Positions 1 to 11,859 of a stretch of DNA of 64,000 bases are shown piece after piece. The stretch comes from Hirsutella rhossiliensis. Lineage: Eukaryota > Ascomycota > Sordariomycetes > Hypocreales > Ophiocordycipitaceae. The DNA is taken from NCBI RefSeq assembly GCF_020360975.1, contig NW_025408673.1:2232001-2296000 (forward strand), given 5' to 3'. Made by a program: the position numbers and the translations under genes. Within the stretch, counting starts at the first letter, position 1. Each line of letters starts with the position of its first letter. The notes under the pieces are model-generated. The model worked only from the letters and a program-made list of their open reading frames with translations. It had not been told where the DNA came from and made no database searches.

Positions 1-3000
1 CCAGCCCGCAGGCCTCAAGAGGGGCAAGCTCATGGGGTACCAGATGGAGGGCCTCAATTGGCTGTTGGGGAATTACCACGACGGAAGGAGCGTCGTCTTG
101 GCCGACGAGATGGGTCTTGGAAAGACGATTCAAGTCATCAGTCTTGTCACCTCGTTGGTGCAGGACGCGCCCAAGGTAAGAAACCATCTGACCCCCCCGC
201 CCCCCAACCCCATGTCTTTGCCGAATGCTGACTCCCTATTCCTATTCGCAGTGCTGGCCGTTTCTCATCGTTGTGCCAAATGCAACCTGTCCCAATTGGC
301 GCCGAGAGTTCAAGCAGTGGGCTCCTGATCTGCGGGTCGTGACCTATCACGGAGGGAGAGAGTCTCAGGAGCTTGCCTACACGTATGAGCTCTTCCCCCA
401 CGGCTCGACAGATATGAAGGCGCATGTGGTCATCATGTCGTATGACTCCGCTCAAGACCCGAAAACGAAGACCCTCTTCAAGTCGGTGCGCTGGACCGGG
501 CTCGTTGTTGACGAAGGCCAGCGACTCAAAAACGACCAGAACCTGCTCTATCTTGCGCTGCGATCCATGAAGATTCCGTTCCGCCTCCTCCTGACAGGGA
601 CCCCGCTGCAGAACAACAAGCGCGAACTCTTCAACCTGCTCCAATTCATCGACGACACCCAGGATGCAGCGGCCTTAGACGAGGAGTACCAGGTGCTGGA
701 CAAGGAGACGCTGCCGAAGCTGCACGAAACTATTCGCCCCTTCTTCTTGCGACGAACCAAGCTCGGCGTGCTCAAGTTCCTCCCACCCATGGCGCAAATC
801 ATTCTGCCCGTGACCATGACGGTCATCCAGGAGAAGCTTTCCAAAAGCATCATGGCCAAGAACCCGCAGCTCATCAAGGCCATGTTCGCCAACAACAAAC
901 TGAACAAGAAAGACCGGAGCAGTCTTAACAACATCTTGATGCAGCTGAGGAAATGTCTTTGCCACCCCTTCATCTACTCGGATGCCATCGAGGAGCGACA
1001 TCATGATCCTTCCGTCCTTCACAGGAACCTCGTGGAGGCCTCGGCAAAGCTGCTCTTGCTTGAGGCTATGCTTCCGAAGCTCAAAGAGCGCGGCCACCGA
1101 GTTCTCATCTTCAGCCAATTTCTTCAACAATTAGACATTCTAGAAGATTTCCTCACGGGTATGGGCTATCAGTTCAGGAGACTGGACGGCACCATGTCGA
1201 GCTTGGAGAAGCAACGTCGCATCGATGGCTTCAATGCTCCAGACTCGCCTTTCTTCGCCTTTCTCCTGTCGACCCGGTCTGGTGGCGTTGGCATCAACCT
1301 GGCGACAGCAGACACCGTCATCATCATGGATCCCGACTTTAACCCCCATCAGGATATCCAGGCCCTGTCCCGAGCTCATCGAATTGGTCAGAAGAAAAAG
1401 GTACTCTGTTTCCAGCTCGTGACAAAGGACAGCGTGGAAGAGCGGATCATGCAGGCGGGCCGCAAGAAGATGGCGCTCGACCATGCCCTGATTGAGAGCA
1501 TGGACGATGATCAGCTTGTCGGCGATGATCTGGAATCGATCCTGAAGCACGGCGCTCAAGCTTTATTCAGCGATGACTTTCAGAAATCCTCCATCCACTA
1601 CGACGGCCCCGCGGTCGAGGAACTGCTCGATCGCGCGCAGACGGAGCACACCAAGACTGACGAGGAAGGCTCCACGGAAACGCAGTTCTCTCATGCCCGG
1701 GTGTGGGCCAACGAGAAGGGCGGCTTTGCCGAAGGCCTCGACACTGCCGAAGACCAGGCCCCAGAGCCAATCAACTCGAGCGTTTGGGACAAGATTCTCG
1801 CGGAGAGGGAGGAAGAAGCACGTCGCGAGGCCGAGGCCAACAAGGAGGTCTTGGGGCGAGGCGGCAGACGTCGAAATGTGCGTTTCACCGTTTTCATACT
1901 TATCCAAGTCCATCCCCACTCGAACTGAGCTAACCCACAACCACAGGTCATCAACTACAAGTCCCTTGGCGTGGGGAACGCGCCGCTCCCCGAAGGGATC
2001 GAGCCCGATACATCAGACGCTTCGGATGAGTTTGCCGGCGCCAACTCGTCGGAGGAGTCGGAGGACGAGGGCCTGGTCACGAAAGGTAAACGACGCAAAC
2101 CTTCCAACGCGCAGCTCAAATCTCCAGTGTCGACCCCCGTCAAGAAAAGAGAGAGCAAAACCCACGTTGACACGAAGTCCAAGCAGACGGCGAAGCCCAA
2201 ACCGACCTCCTCACGATCAGCCAACCGAAAACCGCTGAACAAAAAGCCCACATCTCCAAAAACGATCGCGACGCCTCAGAAGCCAAAAACCCTACCCAAG
2301 GGCCGCGCCCAGCCGGGCAAACTGCCCATAACCCCCACGCCAACGCCTGGAAAAACAAAGCAGTCAAGGCTCGCTTCCAAGGACCACGTCTGCCTCACGA
2401 GAACGGCGACAGAGTCCCAGGTCATCCCACCGTCCCCGCTGTCCAGTCAAATGGCCACGCCTTGCAGCATGACGTCGTCCCCAACGCGGGAGTCCCCGGC
2501 TACCACAATTCACCTGTCGGAATGGGCGGGCAGCCCCAGCTCTATCAAGCCATGAGCATGCCGCCTGGCCACGTCGGCGACCAGCAGTTGCCTGGGCCGA
2601 TGCATCCGCAAAGCATGGATCTGAGAAACTGGCCCCCGAGGCAGGCCACCGGCAACCTGTCCGAGGCCCAACTGCGGCTTGCCATTGACGAGGTGTGGCG
2701 TTCGCGGTCGAGTATCAACACGAAACAGCATAAGCTATCGGCTTTGCTCTACCAGCTGAGAGCCTTGGGCATACAAAGCGCACCTCGACTTCATCCGCAA
2801 CAGCCCCCCCCCCAGCACCCTCATCCGAGCCCCCTTCAGCACCCTCAACAGAGCCCTTCCCAGCACCCTCACCAGAACCATCCCCAATACCAGCTTCCTT
2901 ATCAGCTCCCACCCCAGTACCAGCCCCAGTACCAGCCCCAGTACCAGCCCCAGTACCAGCCCCAGTATCAGCCCCAATACCAGCCCCCACCACAGCACCA

Positions 3001-3025
3001 GAAGCAGTACCAGTATCAGCAGTAG
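1..3025 (+). CDS. SNF2-family chromatin remodeling ATPase, Mi-2/CHD3 (Mit1)-like, 5' partial
   Basis: This is the C-terminal part of a nuclear ATP-dependent nucleosome remodeler; the N-terminus lies left of the window. The reading frame enters at base 2. Seen helicase motifs, in order: I (DEMGLGKT, ~107-130), Ia ([12 protein letters not shown]), II ([10 protein letters not shown], ~510-535), III ([11 protein letters not shown]), IV (VLIFSQF), V ([11 protein letters not shown]) and VI ([12 protein letters not shown], ~1370-1400). Introns are 176-251 (phase 0) and 1878-1946 (GTGCGT donor, phase 0). After the ATPase comes a Lys/Pro/Ser-rich disordered region, then a Gln/Pro-rich tail with six 12-base repeats encoding YQPQ (~2925-2990), ending at TAG 3023-3025. 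The tail needs a frame change between about 2340 and 2446; a weak 59-base intron (2388-2446) would do it. Motif II reads DEGQ rather than DEAH/DEGH. The SNF2 call is firm; the Mit1/CHD3 subfamily is inferred, because chromo and PHD domains would lie outside the window. Confidence 0.93.
2925..2990 (+). repeat. 12-bp coding tandem repeat (YQPQ units)
   Basis: About six consecutive copies of a 12-base unit, CAGTACCAGCCC with a few T/A variants. They encode YQPQ repeats in the disordered C-terminal tail of the SNF2-family protein. Confidence 0.9.
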
Positions 3026-3996
3026 AGCTGATCGGTATCGGTTTTCTTTGATCACGTCGACACGAGCTATGGAGGAAGAAGGTTTTCGCAATTCCGCATG
3101 CCCCAGGATACACCCTAACTTAAAGCCCCGTTTTAGAAGGACAGGAAAATAGACGATGGCCGAGGGCTGCGATGAGAGACGCCTTTATGCGACTTTTGCG
3201 TGAATGTGCTCTTGCAGTGATACCGGGCATGTGCGAGACAGTTCAACGGACAGAAAGGCCATGGCGACAGTCCGCAGCAGCAGTATTTACCGCCAGCTTC
3301 GTAACGCTCATCATCCCAAGCGGGACCGCAAGCGATTGCCTTGATAGCCTGTAACTTCTGTTCACAATCTTGGCCAACTCAAACAGTCCTGCCCAGCTTG
3401 TATTGTGCTTCCGACTTTGATCATCTAAAATTTATTTTCACCTTTTACAGCAGTGCTTAGTACAAAGGAACATGCTGGTTTTTGAGGAGTTCTTACTGAC
3501 GACTGAGAGTCGTCAAGCACCATACCTGGAACAAGCCGCATCAACACACTGTCTGAGTGTCCATAGTCAATGACACGGTTAATGAAATCGTGGGATGGTG
3601 GAGGGTATAGGGTAGTATCTCGTGACACGTAATTACCCAGGCCTCTCCCGCAATGACTTGTGAATGGCGGGGCAATTGACTTATCAGATTGCTCTTCTTA
3701 TCGACGGCTCAACGCCGGAACCATCTCGCCTCTCAACTCCCCACCTCCACCTTTCACCAAATGACCTCACGACGCGGCTCCTCATCTCGATTGCGTCTGT
3801 CTTTTGCGTTTTCGGCGTTTGGGTCCATGATTCGCAGGGAAGCTGAAGAGAACGCCTTCCTCTCCAGAGCATGAATGCGGCGAGCCGAGGATAGACGGAC
3901 TGGACCAGCGGAGCGTTTGGACCATCGCAAGGCAAACAACCGTCACCCGGCGCCAAGCAACACTCTGTCGAACCTCGCGCGCTCCGTCAGTCCGAG
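3026..3996. other. intergenic, no gene seen
   Basis: Spacer between the remodeler stop and the COP9 subunit start, both on the plus strand. It should hold the 3' UTR of the first gene and the promoter/leader of the second. It is somewhat less GC-rich around 3360-3640. The small open frames here lack protein-like composition. No tRNA or repeat is seen. Confidence 0.6.
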
Positions 3997-5579
3997 ATGG
4001 AGGAAGCCAGGAGAACCCTGAAGAGCTTCCCTCCGGCTCTGGGAACTTTTGAGACCTTGAAGCAGTACGACTTGGCCATCAAACAGCACGTTTCGGCCTT
4101 GGGTAAGCTTTCCAAAGAGGCTCAAGCTGCCATGGCCGCCAATCCGGTGGCCATCCTGCAGGTAGGCGCCCCCCTGTGCCTGCTATGGCGAGCGGAAGAA
4201 ACGGCGCCCCTAATCATTCATAGACATTAGCTCCGGCAGATAATTCCATCGGATACCTGACCGTCCTCGACATTGCCCACGGCGAAAAGACCGAGCCCTC
4301 TGCCCAGGTGCTGGACATGACGCTCGAGTTCTTTCTCAATTTCGACGTCTGCCAGGTGCGCTATGTCGGCGCCATGTTCTCGTCGCTCCTCGAGAAGGTT
4401 GGCTCTGGCGCCATTTTCCCGGTATGCACATGGACAAGCCACTTCCACCCGCCCATACTGACATCCAGCGTATAGCCCAAGGTTGCGGTCGAGCTTCTCG
4501 TCGCGGTGATTCTCCGACTCGACCCCAGCGGCTCCATATTCACATCCACACACCTCGTCTTGGCCAAACTTGCCTACGCATCCAGCACCGTCGAGCGGGC
4601 TCTGCCAGTGCTTGACGCAGACATCCTCTTCTACCCCGCAATAACTAGCTACAAGGAGACAAGGCATTACCTATGTGACCCTGATCTCCCATCATTGGGC
4701 TTCTTGACACCAGCCACCGGGCTTACCGAGCAGCTAAAGAGCGCGACGGTGCTCGAGTACAACTTTCTGTGCGGCATGCTCTACATTTCGAGGAGGGACT
4801 GGTCCAAGGCCCTTGCGGCGTTCGAGCAGGTCATTTCCCATCCGTCGCGAAACAAAGGTGTGAGCAAGATCATGGCGGAAGCTCACAAGAAGTGGCTACT
4901 CGTCGGACTGCTGCACCAGGGCAAGACTCCCCGGCCCCCTTCGTACACGAGTCCCACGGCCCAAGCCAGCTACCAGACCACGAGCGAAGCCTACATGACC
5001 TTTGCAAGCCTATTCAACACGGACAAAGTGGGTCTTTTGAGGACAGAGTTTGACACGAACAGGCAGGCGTGGGAAGAAGACGGCAATGCGTCGCTCGCAG
5101 CCGAGGCCATGTCAGCGTACCAAAAATGGCAGATCATCAATCTGCGACAAGTATACCTTCGGGTATCGATTTCCGAGGTGCGGAGGACCACATTGAACGC
5201 GGAGACGGGGGAGCCGCTGGCCGACGACCAGGCGACCCTTGCCCTGGTTCGCGACATGATTGAGTCCGGTATGCTCCTCGGGTTGATTCAGACGGGGCGG
5301 AACGACGGGGAGAGCTACCTGGCCTTTGGCAACGCCCAAAACTCCATGTCGGAGGTGGAGTTTGCCAAGGAAGTGGCCCGCAGCCAGCAGAGCATCGAGT
5401 TCTTGAGCACCCAGTATCGACTGACCAACGAGCGGCTGAGTGCCAACAAGGACTATCTGCGCCATCTCATCCGGGACCAGAAACGGTCCGAGATGGACAA
5501 GGAGGCAGATGCGGCCATTGGCTTCGAAACGCAGATCGAGGACGAGGACTTGATGACGGGCGTCTTGGCGCACGCTTGA
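3997..5579 (+). CDS. csn3: COP9 signalosome subunit 3
   Basis: CSN3 is a PCI-domain scaffold subunit of the COP9 signalosome, which removes NEDD8 from cullin-RING ubiquitin ligases and in filamentous fungi affects development and light responses (family knowledge). The model has three exons: 3997-4161, 4224-4421 and 4476-5579. Introns are 4162-4223 (62 bp) and 4422-4475 (54 bp), both phase 0. The second exon must start at 4224; a later AG at 4229-4230 would put a stop codon in frame. The product is 488 residues, predominantly helical. The C-terminal PCI-like winged-helix region is near residues 370-406 (ALVRDMIESGMLLGLI), followed by a long C-terminal helix. The start ATG sits in a good context (CCGAGATGG). 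The identification rests on overall sequence character and length. Confidence 0.85.
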
Positions 5580-7060
5580 CGTGGAGCGATGGAGTGCACC
5601 AAGGGAAGCGACGCGTAATATTGAGCAGCAGCAGACAATAGACGGCGAGCACGGGAGCGGAGTGCAAAGATGGCGAGGATGACGAGCAAGTCACAGATTT
5701 CACGGTTATGATGTGACGATTGGGACATGAGATACAAGCTGCTGCCGCAGACTCTGGGGTCGCCCCTAACTCTCCCCTTGCCAGCCCCCTTTTATGGTAA
5801 TGCCGTGCCATGGTCTGCTCCGCGTGCTGTGTCTTTTTGCATTTCGCCAGTACGTCTACAGCGCCTCCTCGCCCACGGCCGACCCCCGTCGCCACCCGGG
5901 CCTGGAGGGGACGCGTGGAAGAGGGCATAAGGCTGATACAGAACCGGGCCCGAATACAGGTTTCCATCTTGCGCAACTTCTTCTTTCTCGCCACAATACC
6001 GCAGCATGATGTGTCCTTGGCGTTGCACAACTCGACTGGATACACCTTGCGACGTTAAGCGCACGAGCAAAGTTCCCCGAATGGGGCTTCTCTTTTTTTT
6101 TTTAACTAACTAGGCACCAACTTGGCCTTCGCCGCAGAGATTGCAGATGGTGTAGATTGCAGATGGCGTTTAGGAGGGGAAGATGATTATCTTGAAGCTT
6201 CGGGCTGAAGTTGGCTGACTTGATTGCTCGAGGGATAGGCAGGCGGACGAACAGAAGCAGGAGCAGAGCTGGAGGACGCGGGGCCAAGACGATTCGACGG
6301 GCCGCTATGTCGCTGCCGCAGAAGCCACCGTTCAGACAAAGGGTTCAGTTTGTTGCCGGTGACCCTGCGGCATGCGCCATCTCGCCAGTCTAGGCTCCCT
6401 TTCTTTTCCCCGTCAAAGCTAAACAGTACAGCACCGAAGAGAGGCGACGGCGCCTGGTCCCAGCGAAGCCACAGCGCCATGGCTGGGCGAATCTGATGCT
6501 CCCTGCAAAAAGCTTTGTCTTCTCTTCTGAACCTTGCCAGCCCGCGCTTTCGTCGGCTGCAGAAGAGCTTCAGGGTTTAACTGCTGGGTCTCTGGCCTTA
6601 GTGGTGGTGCCTGGTTGCTCTGACGGCAAGGTTACTGCCGCCTTTTAACATTCAGCTTTTTTTTTTTGGTTTCGGACTTTGTTGCGCCATGTGTAGGCAG
6701 ATATGCTCGGGGGCGTGAAGGCAATTATTGACTTTTGCGTCCCGGTCTATGGGAGATGATTAGGCGGTTTGCACTCTATATGCAGTCAATCCCCCATGAG
6801 GCCTCGGGACGGTAGGGCGTCTTTTCTCGATTTTCGTCATACACTCATGCGTAACGCAGGTCTTGTTTGTCCACACCGCGAGGCCGTGGCCGTTGTCGTA
6901 TCCAGTGTCGGCACAACCAGCTCTTACCAAAGAGCAGAGACGACTCGAGTCCGGCGCAGTCTATAAACGCAGTCTGCATCGCGCCGTACTCGGGAGGAGA
7001 GGCCAAGACCGCTAGGACCACGACGTCTCGTCCATAGAATCACGACTCTCGAAACCGGCA
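5580..7060. other. intergenic, T-tracts only
   Basis: No convincing gene. It has two poly-T tracts (11 T at 6093-6103 and 11 T at about 6657-6667). The right end is the promoter of the downstream phosphodiesterase gene. Confidence 0.6.
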
Positions 7061-7068
7061 TATAAAAG
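7061..7068 (+). promoter_or_regulatory. TATA box of the PLC-like phosphodiesterase gene
   Basis: TATAAAAG lies 46 bases before the ATG at 7107. This spacing implies a very short 5' leader of about 15-20 bases and suggests a strongly inducible promoter (inference). Confidence 0.7.
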
Positions 7069-7106
7069 GCCCAGACCACGCAAGAGCATCCAACAGCAGC
7101 AGCACC

Positions 7107-8672
7107 ATGCTCATCATGGTTCGCCCCTCCGGCCTCGCCCTCCTGTCCGTCCTGGCCATGAGCTTCGTCACACCCACCGCCGCGGCAACAGGAAAGACCC
7201 GGGTCGACTGGCCATACGGCGAAAGGGGCCCCGAGATGGACCACGACACGTGGGTCAGCCTCATCAACGCAACGCCGTACCGGTGGGCGCGGGTGTACCA
7301 GCACTCGTACCAGATGGGCTCGTGGGGGGTGTGGCCCGAGTACCTGGAGCCGGGCCAGTCGGTTCAGACGTTGGCGGAGCGGCGTAACGGCTTCTTCATC
7401 GAGGACTCGGCGGCCGAGGTGCGCTACCAGCTCGAGGGCACGGCCAGGCCCATGGGGCTGCAGGTCGAGTACCGGCGCGGCCTGGCCCACAGGGTGTGGG
7501 TGCGCTTCGTCGACGAGCTCGAGACGCTCAACAACGCGCGCGGCACCGAGCACGAGCTGGGCTTCGTGCGGCGGCCCGGCGGCGTCGGCTTCCTGCTGGC
7601 GGGCTCCGAGGAGGCCGGCTTCGTGTCCAACGACGGCCCGCTGCAGTGGATGCAGGCGTCGCTGCCGCTCGTCGGACACCTGCCGCTGCGCGAGCTGGCC
7701 CTGCCGCGGACGCACCACTCGGGCATGTGGAAGGCCGTCCAGCCCGTCATGTTCGGGTGCCCGGCCAACACGCTGACGCACGACGACGACCTCTGGAACC
7801 AGCTGGGCAACGGCGGCATCCGGGTCCTCGACCTGCGCGCCACGCGCGTCGGGCACGAGTTCCGCGAGAGCCACGTCTCCGAGATCGGCATCCTCGGGTG
7901 GCAGGGCATGATCGGCGCGGGCATCGAGGAGATGATCGACATAGTCAACCGCTTCAACGACCAGTACCCCGGCGAGCTCATCATCCTCGACGTCCACCGC
8001 GAAGCCCGCTCGCGCAGCCGCGGGTGGCAGGAGCTCGACGAGGGCGAGGTGCTGGACCTGTACAAGCTGTTCAAGCTGCTGCGGCACCGCCTGCGCGTCC
8101 CGGACGACGAGGACCTGACCACCTGGCCGCTCGGGCGCTTCATCGCCAACGGCACCTCGGCCGTGCTCGTGCGCTTCCACCAGTCGTGGCTGAAGCGCGC
8201 CCCCGACGGCTTCCCCGGCGGCGCAGAGGGCTTCGTCACCGACCGCCAGCTGCCCTACCTGGGCGACTGGTCCAACGCGGCCGAAGTCGCCGACATGGTG
8301 CGCGACCAGCTGACCCAGCTGGCCCATTTCCGCCCGCGCCGCGACAGCCCGGCCTTCAACGCCCAGTGGATCATCACCCAGAACAGCGCCCAGACCGTCT
8401 TCCCCTTGGAGACCATCATCCAGCGCAACGCCCCGGCATGGCGCACCCTGTACCACGAGTTCTGGAACGCCCTCTCGGACCAGACGTACCCCAACTGGAT
8501 CACCGTCGACGCCTCCCACCACAGCCAGCTCAAGGCCATGGCCATGGCCATCAACCTCTGCCTCGGCGCCCGCAAATGCGGCAGCCTCGGCGGCAGGGTC
8601 CGGGGGTCCAGCGTCCAGGACCGATATCTTGCCCGCGCAAACGGGACCGAGGCCAAGGTGGTACACGCATGA
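7107..8672 (+). CDS. secreted PLC-like phosphodiesterase (PI-PLC X-like TIM barrel)
   Basis: 521 residues in one exon. An N-terminal signal peptide is visible (residues 1-27, hydrophobic core LALLSVLAMSF, end near AAA). Residues ~45-175 form a beta-rich domain common in fungal members of this family. Residues ~180-480 are the PLC-like barrel. The likely catalytic histidine is H203 in RTHHSG; an Asp/Arg strand follows (IRVLDLR, 239-244), then a second histidine at H256 and the strand LIILDVHRE (291-299). Such enzymes cleave phosphatidylinositol or related phosphodiesters outside the cell, but the true substrate is unknown. The last ~50 residues look disordered. There is a second in-frame ATG at 7116; 7107 is chosen because both precede the signal core and it has ACC before the ATG. 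The gene is convergent with the SUR7-like gene on its right. Confidence 0.88.
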   Translation: MLIMVRPSGLALLSVLAMSFVTPTAAATGKTRVDWPYGERGPEMDHDTWVSLINATPYRWARVYQHSYQMGSWGVWPEYLEPGQSVQTLAERRNGFFIEDSAAEVRYQLEGTARPMGLQVEYRRGLAHRVWVRFVDELETLNNARGTEHELGFVRRPGGVGFLLAGSEEAGFVSNDGPLQWMQASLPLVGHLPLRELALPRTHHSGMWKAVQPVMFGCPANTLTHDDDLWNQLGNGGIRVLDLRATRVGHEFRESHVSEIGILGWQGMIGAGIEEMIDIVNRFNDQYPGELIILDVHREARSRSRGWQELDEGEVLDLYKLFKLLRHRLRVPDDEDLTTWPLGRFIANGTSAVLVRFHQSWLKRAPDGFPGGAEGFVTDRQLPYLGDWSNAAEVADMVRDQLTQLAHFRPRRDSPAFNAQWIITQNSAQTVFPLETIIQRNAPAWRTLYHEFWNALSDQTYPNWITVDASHHSQLKAMAMAINLCLGARKCGSLGGRVRGSSVQDRYLARANGTEAKVVHA

Positions 8673-9192
8673 GCCGCGTCTTCTGTTCCTTTGGATTTGG
8701 TGTTCAAAATTTTTGAACATACGGGGCTTGGGATCTCTTGTTGGGTTCAGCAGGCAACGGACAAGCGTCGGCGAATACCCTGGTGCTTGGCCAAGACCTC
8801 TGAAGTCTGCTGCATTTGGTGGGATGCTCCAAGACGAGCGCCATCGTGTAGAGAGAGAAAGGGTGAATAAACTCGTGACGCTCAGTCGCCAGCGAAGCTT
8901 GTATTGAGGTTCCAATCAATTTCCGGCTGCTCCTCTTGGCCACCGTCTAGTACAGAAGCGTCGCTTTCGTCGCACCGTCGGTATATCCGGCTTTTAGGTG
9001 TTTGCCCATGGTATGTAGATGTGCATATGTGCTCACTAATAATCCAGCCCCCGGTGATTATTCCATCCTCCCATGGCGTAAAATAACAATGCTGGCTCCC
9101 ACCTATGCGATCCGAGACGCCAAACCACTCTATCGAAACATGCGAGGGAACAAGGCCAAGCAACACGATTCTTGTCCGCGCCAGCCGGTGCG
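8673..9192. other. shared 3' region of two convergent genes
   Basis: Lies between the stops of the PLC-like gene (plus) and the SUR7-like gene (minus). It contains AATAAA at 8866-8871, about 195 bases after the plus-strand stop. No gene is seen. Confidence 0.6.
8866..8871 (+). terminator. polyadenylation signal AATAAA
   Basis: Perfect AATAAA hexamer downstream of the PLC-like gene at a normal 3' UTR distance. Fungal polyadenylation signals are loose, so this is only suggestive. Confidence 0.4.
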
Positions 9193-10091
9193 TTACGTCT
9201 CGGCGCCGCGTCTCCGGCGCACGAAGTCGGGGAGGGCCAGGCCCTTCTTCTCGGACGTGGCCGCCGCCGGTGGCGACTGGCCTTGGCGCGGCCCACGGTT
9301 GGGCTTGCAGCAGCATCCCATGGCGGCGTGGAGCAGAAAGGCAAGGTCGGTGACGAGGGCGCCGATCCACATAAAGGCAAACATCTTGATGCCAATATCG
9401 GCGCGGATGTTGAGTTGGTCCTGGGAGGTGAGGGCCACCTTGGCGGCGACGCTGATGACGGTGGCGATGATGGCGGCAACGGTGAGCAGGACGCTCGAGG
9501 CGCCGGCAAAGAAGCCGATGAGGAGGCTGAACCAGCGGGTGCGGATGACGAGGCAGGTGGCAAAGACGAGGACAAAGTTGATGACGGTGCCGGCCATGAA
9601 GCAGACGTACATGGTCTGGGAGCCGATACGGAGGAGCTTGAGGACGGTAATGACGGCCGAGGGCAGGGCGATTCGGGCGCCGGCGAGGAGCTCGCTGACG
9701 AGGATCTCGACGGGGTTAAACCAGTAGAACCGCACAGGGTTGGAGCAAAAGGTGACGCCTCTGCAAGCGCGAGGGGTCAGCGAGAGGTGATTTGGTCAAT
9801 CGAATGGAGGGGAGCGCACTCATCGTTGTAGCCCTCGCAAAAGTTCCACAGGCCAACCTGGTAGAAGTCGTGGAGGCCGAGGCTGCGGGCGACCGAGTTG
9901 AGGAGGTTTGAGTTTGCGACGGCGATGGGTATGATCTGGGAGACGTCGAGCTTGAAGAAGAAGATGTCTGTGAGGACCGAGTTGTTCATGCGGGTGTTGC
10001 CGATGAGGACGAGGATGAGGAAGGGGATGGTGATGAAGTAGCAGACGGCGGCGGCAATGGCCGTGTTTCGGCGCGTTGTGTTGACGGCCAT
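9193..10091 (-). CDS. SUR7/PalI family four-TM plasma membrane protein
   Basis: Two exons on the minus strand: 10091-9820 and 9760-9193, with a 59-bp intron (9761-9819, GTGCGC donor, CTTGCAG acceptor, phase 2). The product is 279 residues. Seen: an N-terminal TM (IAAAVCYFITIPFLILVLIG), an extracellular loop with the NFCEGYNDEG and FCSNP cysteine signature followed by RFYWFNPVEI, then three more TM segments (VCFMAGTVINFVLVF, LLIGFFAGASSVLLTVAA and MFAFMWIGALVTDLAFLL), a CCC motif that could be palmitoylated, and a basic cytosolic tail. The family acts in eisosomes, wall integrity or pH sensing at the plasma membrane (established for SUR7 and PalI). Which branch this belongs to cannot be told here. 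Confidence 0.85.
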
Positions 10092-11859
10092 GATGGAGAC
10101 GGGATTCCACCACCTCCTCTGGCGCCTCGCCTAGCTCCTTGGCCTCCTCACCCCGGCTACGGGGGACGGGCGGATGCGAGGGAGTGTCGAGGCTCGGCTC
10201 GCTGCCCCTGGCCGGGGAGGAGCGGACGGATGGGCGGTGGGAGTCGTGGGAGGCGTCGAGACGTTGGTGATGAGCGGTCGGCTCTCTTCGAGCTTGCCGG
10301 GCTGAGGTCAAGCGAGGGTGGGCAGGACGGGGTGATTGATGCAGACTTGGAAGAGAGGGAGGCAAGAAAAGAAGGAGATTCTGGCACCACGAGGCTGGAA
10401 GCTAGAGAGAGCCCGACCCGGCCAGCCTGCTGCAAGGAGCCTGCAGGCCTTTGATGCTGGCGGCGTGGTGGTGGTGTCACCAGAGAGAGCGAGGCCCCGG
10501 CCGGGCACTAACTGCCCCCACTGGAGGTGGGGTCTGTTTGCTGAAGCCTACTCGGTGGGCCCGGCGAATGTATGTGTTAGCGCCATGAACCGCGGCTGGG
10601 CCTTGCCGAGAGGTGCTGGGTGCGGATCAGGGGCGGCGCAGGGGGGGAGCTGCAGGCGGGCCACAAACACTGTAAGGATAGGCACAGGGGAGATGGATCC
10701 ATCGCCGAACCAACACGCAGCCTAGCACCACGGTCCTGTTTGCGCCCAGCCCGGCCTATGGCTGATGAGTTACGTGGTACTCCGTATCTACCTGGTAGAT
10801 ACTTAGGTATGCCTGCGCCGCCATGCCTGGTCTGAATTTGTGGACGATGCCGGCTGCAAGCTGCCATCGTTCAGCTAGACAGCCTGGAGCCTGGTCTGTC
10901 CGGTACAGTAATTACATGGATGGACGCGTGGGTGAGCGTCATGCATCCTGCGCCAACCATGGTGCTGCGGTCCAACCAGAGCAGATTTCAAAAGAAAAAA
11001 AGAAAAAAAAAGGGAAGAGATCTTCTACAACCAACCTTTGCTTCTACAGTATGCTTGCATAATGCCGGGGCATGCATCCAGAGCTTCGTCACCACCGGGC
11101 AGTGCACATCCATCGAAATGAAGCTTCATCTCTTGGCGCTCTGCATTCTGTTTGCCGAAGCCGTGCACAGCCGCTGCTCCGCCCGCCCGTGCCCGCAGAT
11201 CATGCATTTGCCTGTCACCTGTTTACACACTGCACTGCCATGAACAACTCGTCGTATTCGCTCATGTTCATCATTGCTCGTGTTTGCAACTATCTTTGGC
11301 CGCAACTGTCTTGGCTGTCTCATATGTACCGCTATGGTGAGAGAAAGAGTGTCAAAAAAGGGAAAACGGTCGGCAACAGTGTGCTGCACATCAAATAGCC
11401 AATACTGCGGATATTTCCTCGTTTCGTGGTCCCGGCGTCGTCATTCAACCCCGACATTCGACCCCGACAGGCCCTGCTGTGGATCTCCTTTAGGGAGTTG
11501 GCTAATTAATTAACCACCGGACCGACCATCCTTGTCTACATATGCGCTGCGTGAACGCTGTTGGCAAGCAAAACACATCTTGTCCCGGTCATCATCGACC
11601 GTCCGGACAGTCGGTTTCCCGGAACAAAGCCGAAGCTCAAAGAAACGGCCATTTTGATCATATCATTCTCTCGTCCCTCTCTCGCCGCCACTGACCCCCT
11701 CCCCCCCCGAGAGGCTTCGAGCTTCACCCAGCACGTCCGCTGTTCCACGCCGTTGTTCCACGCCATCGTTGCATCTGTGACTGAGCTTCGGACGTCGTCG
11801 GTCTCCCACAAGCCGCGGCCGTTGAGGAAACTCGCCCTCCTCCTCCCGTCGCGGCCATC
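10092..11859. other. divergent promoter region between SUR7-like and second PLC-like genes
   Basis: About 1.8 kb between divergently transcribed genes. It contains an A-rich tract at about 10990-11012 and a C-run near 11700. No coding sequence is convincing. It should carry the promoters of both neighbours. Confidence 0.6.

Noticed and set aside
6924..8915. Long open minus-strand frame opposite the first PLC-like gene
   Set aside because: It mirrors a well-supported signal-peptide and barrel gene; it is a GC-driven antisense shadow with Val/Ala/Arg-rich nonsense composition.
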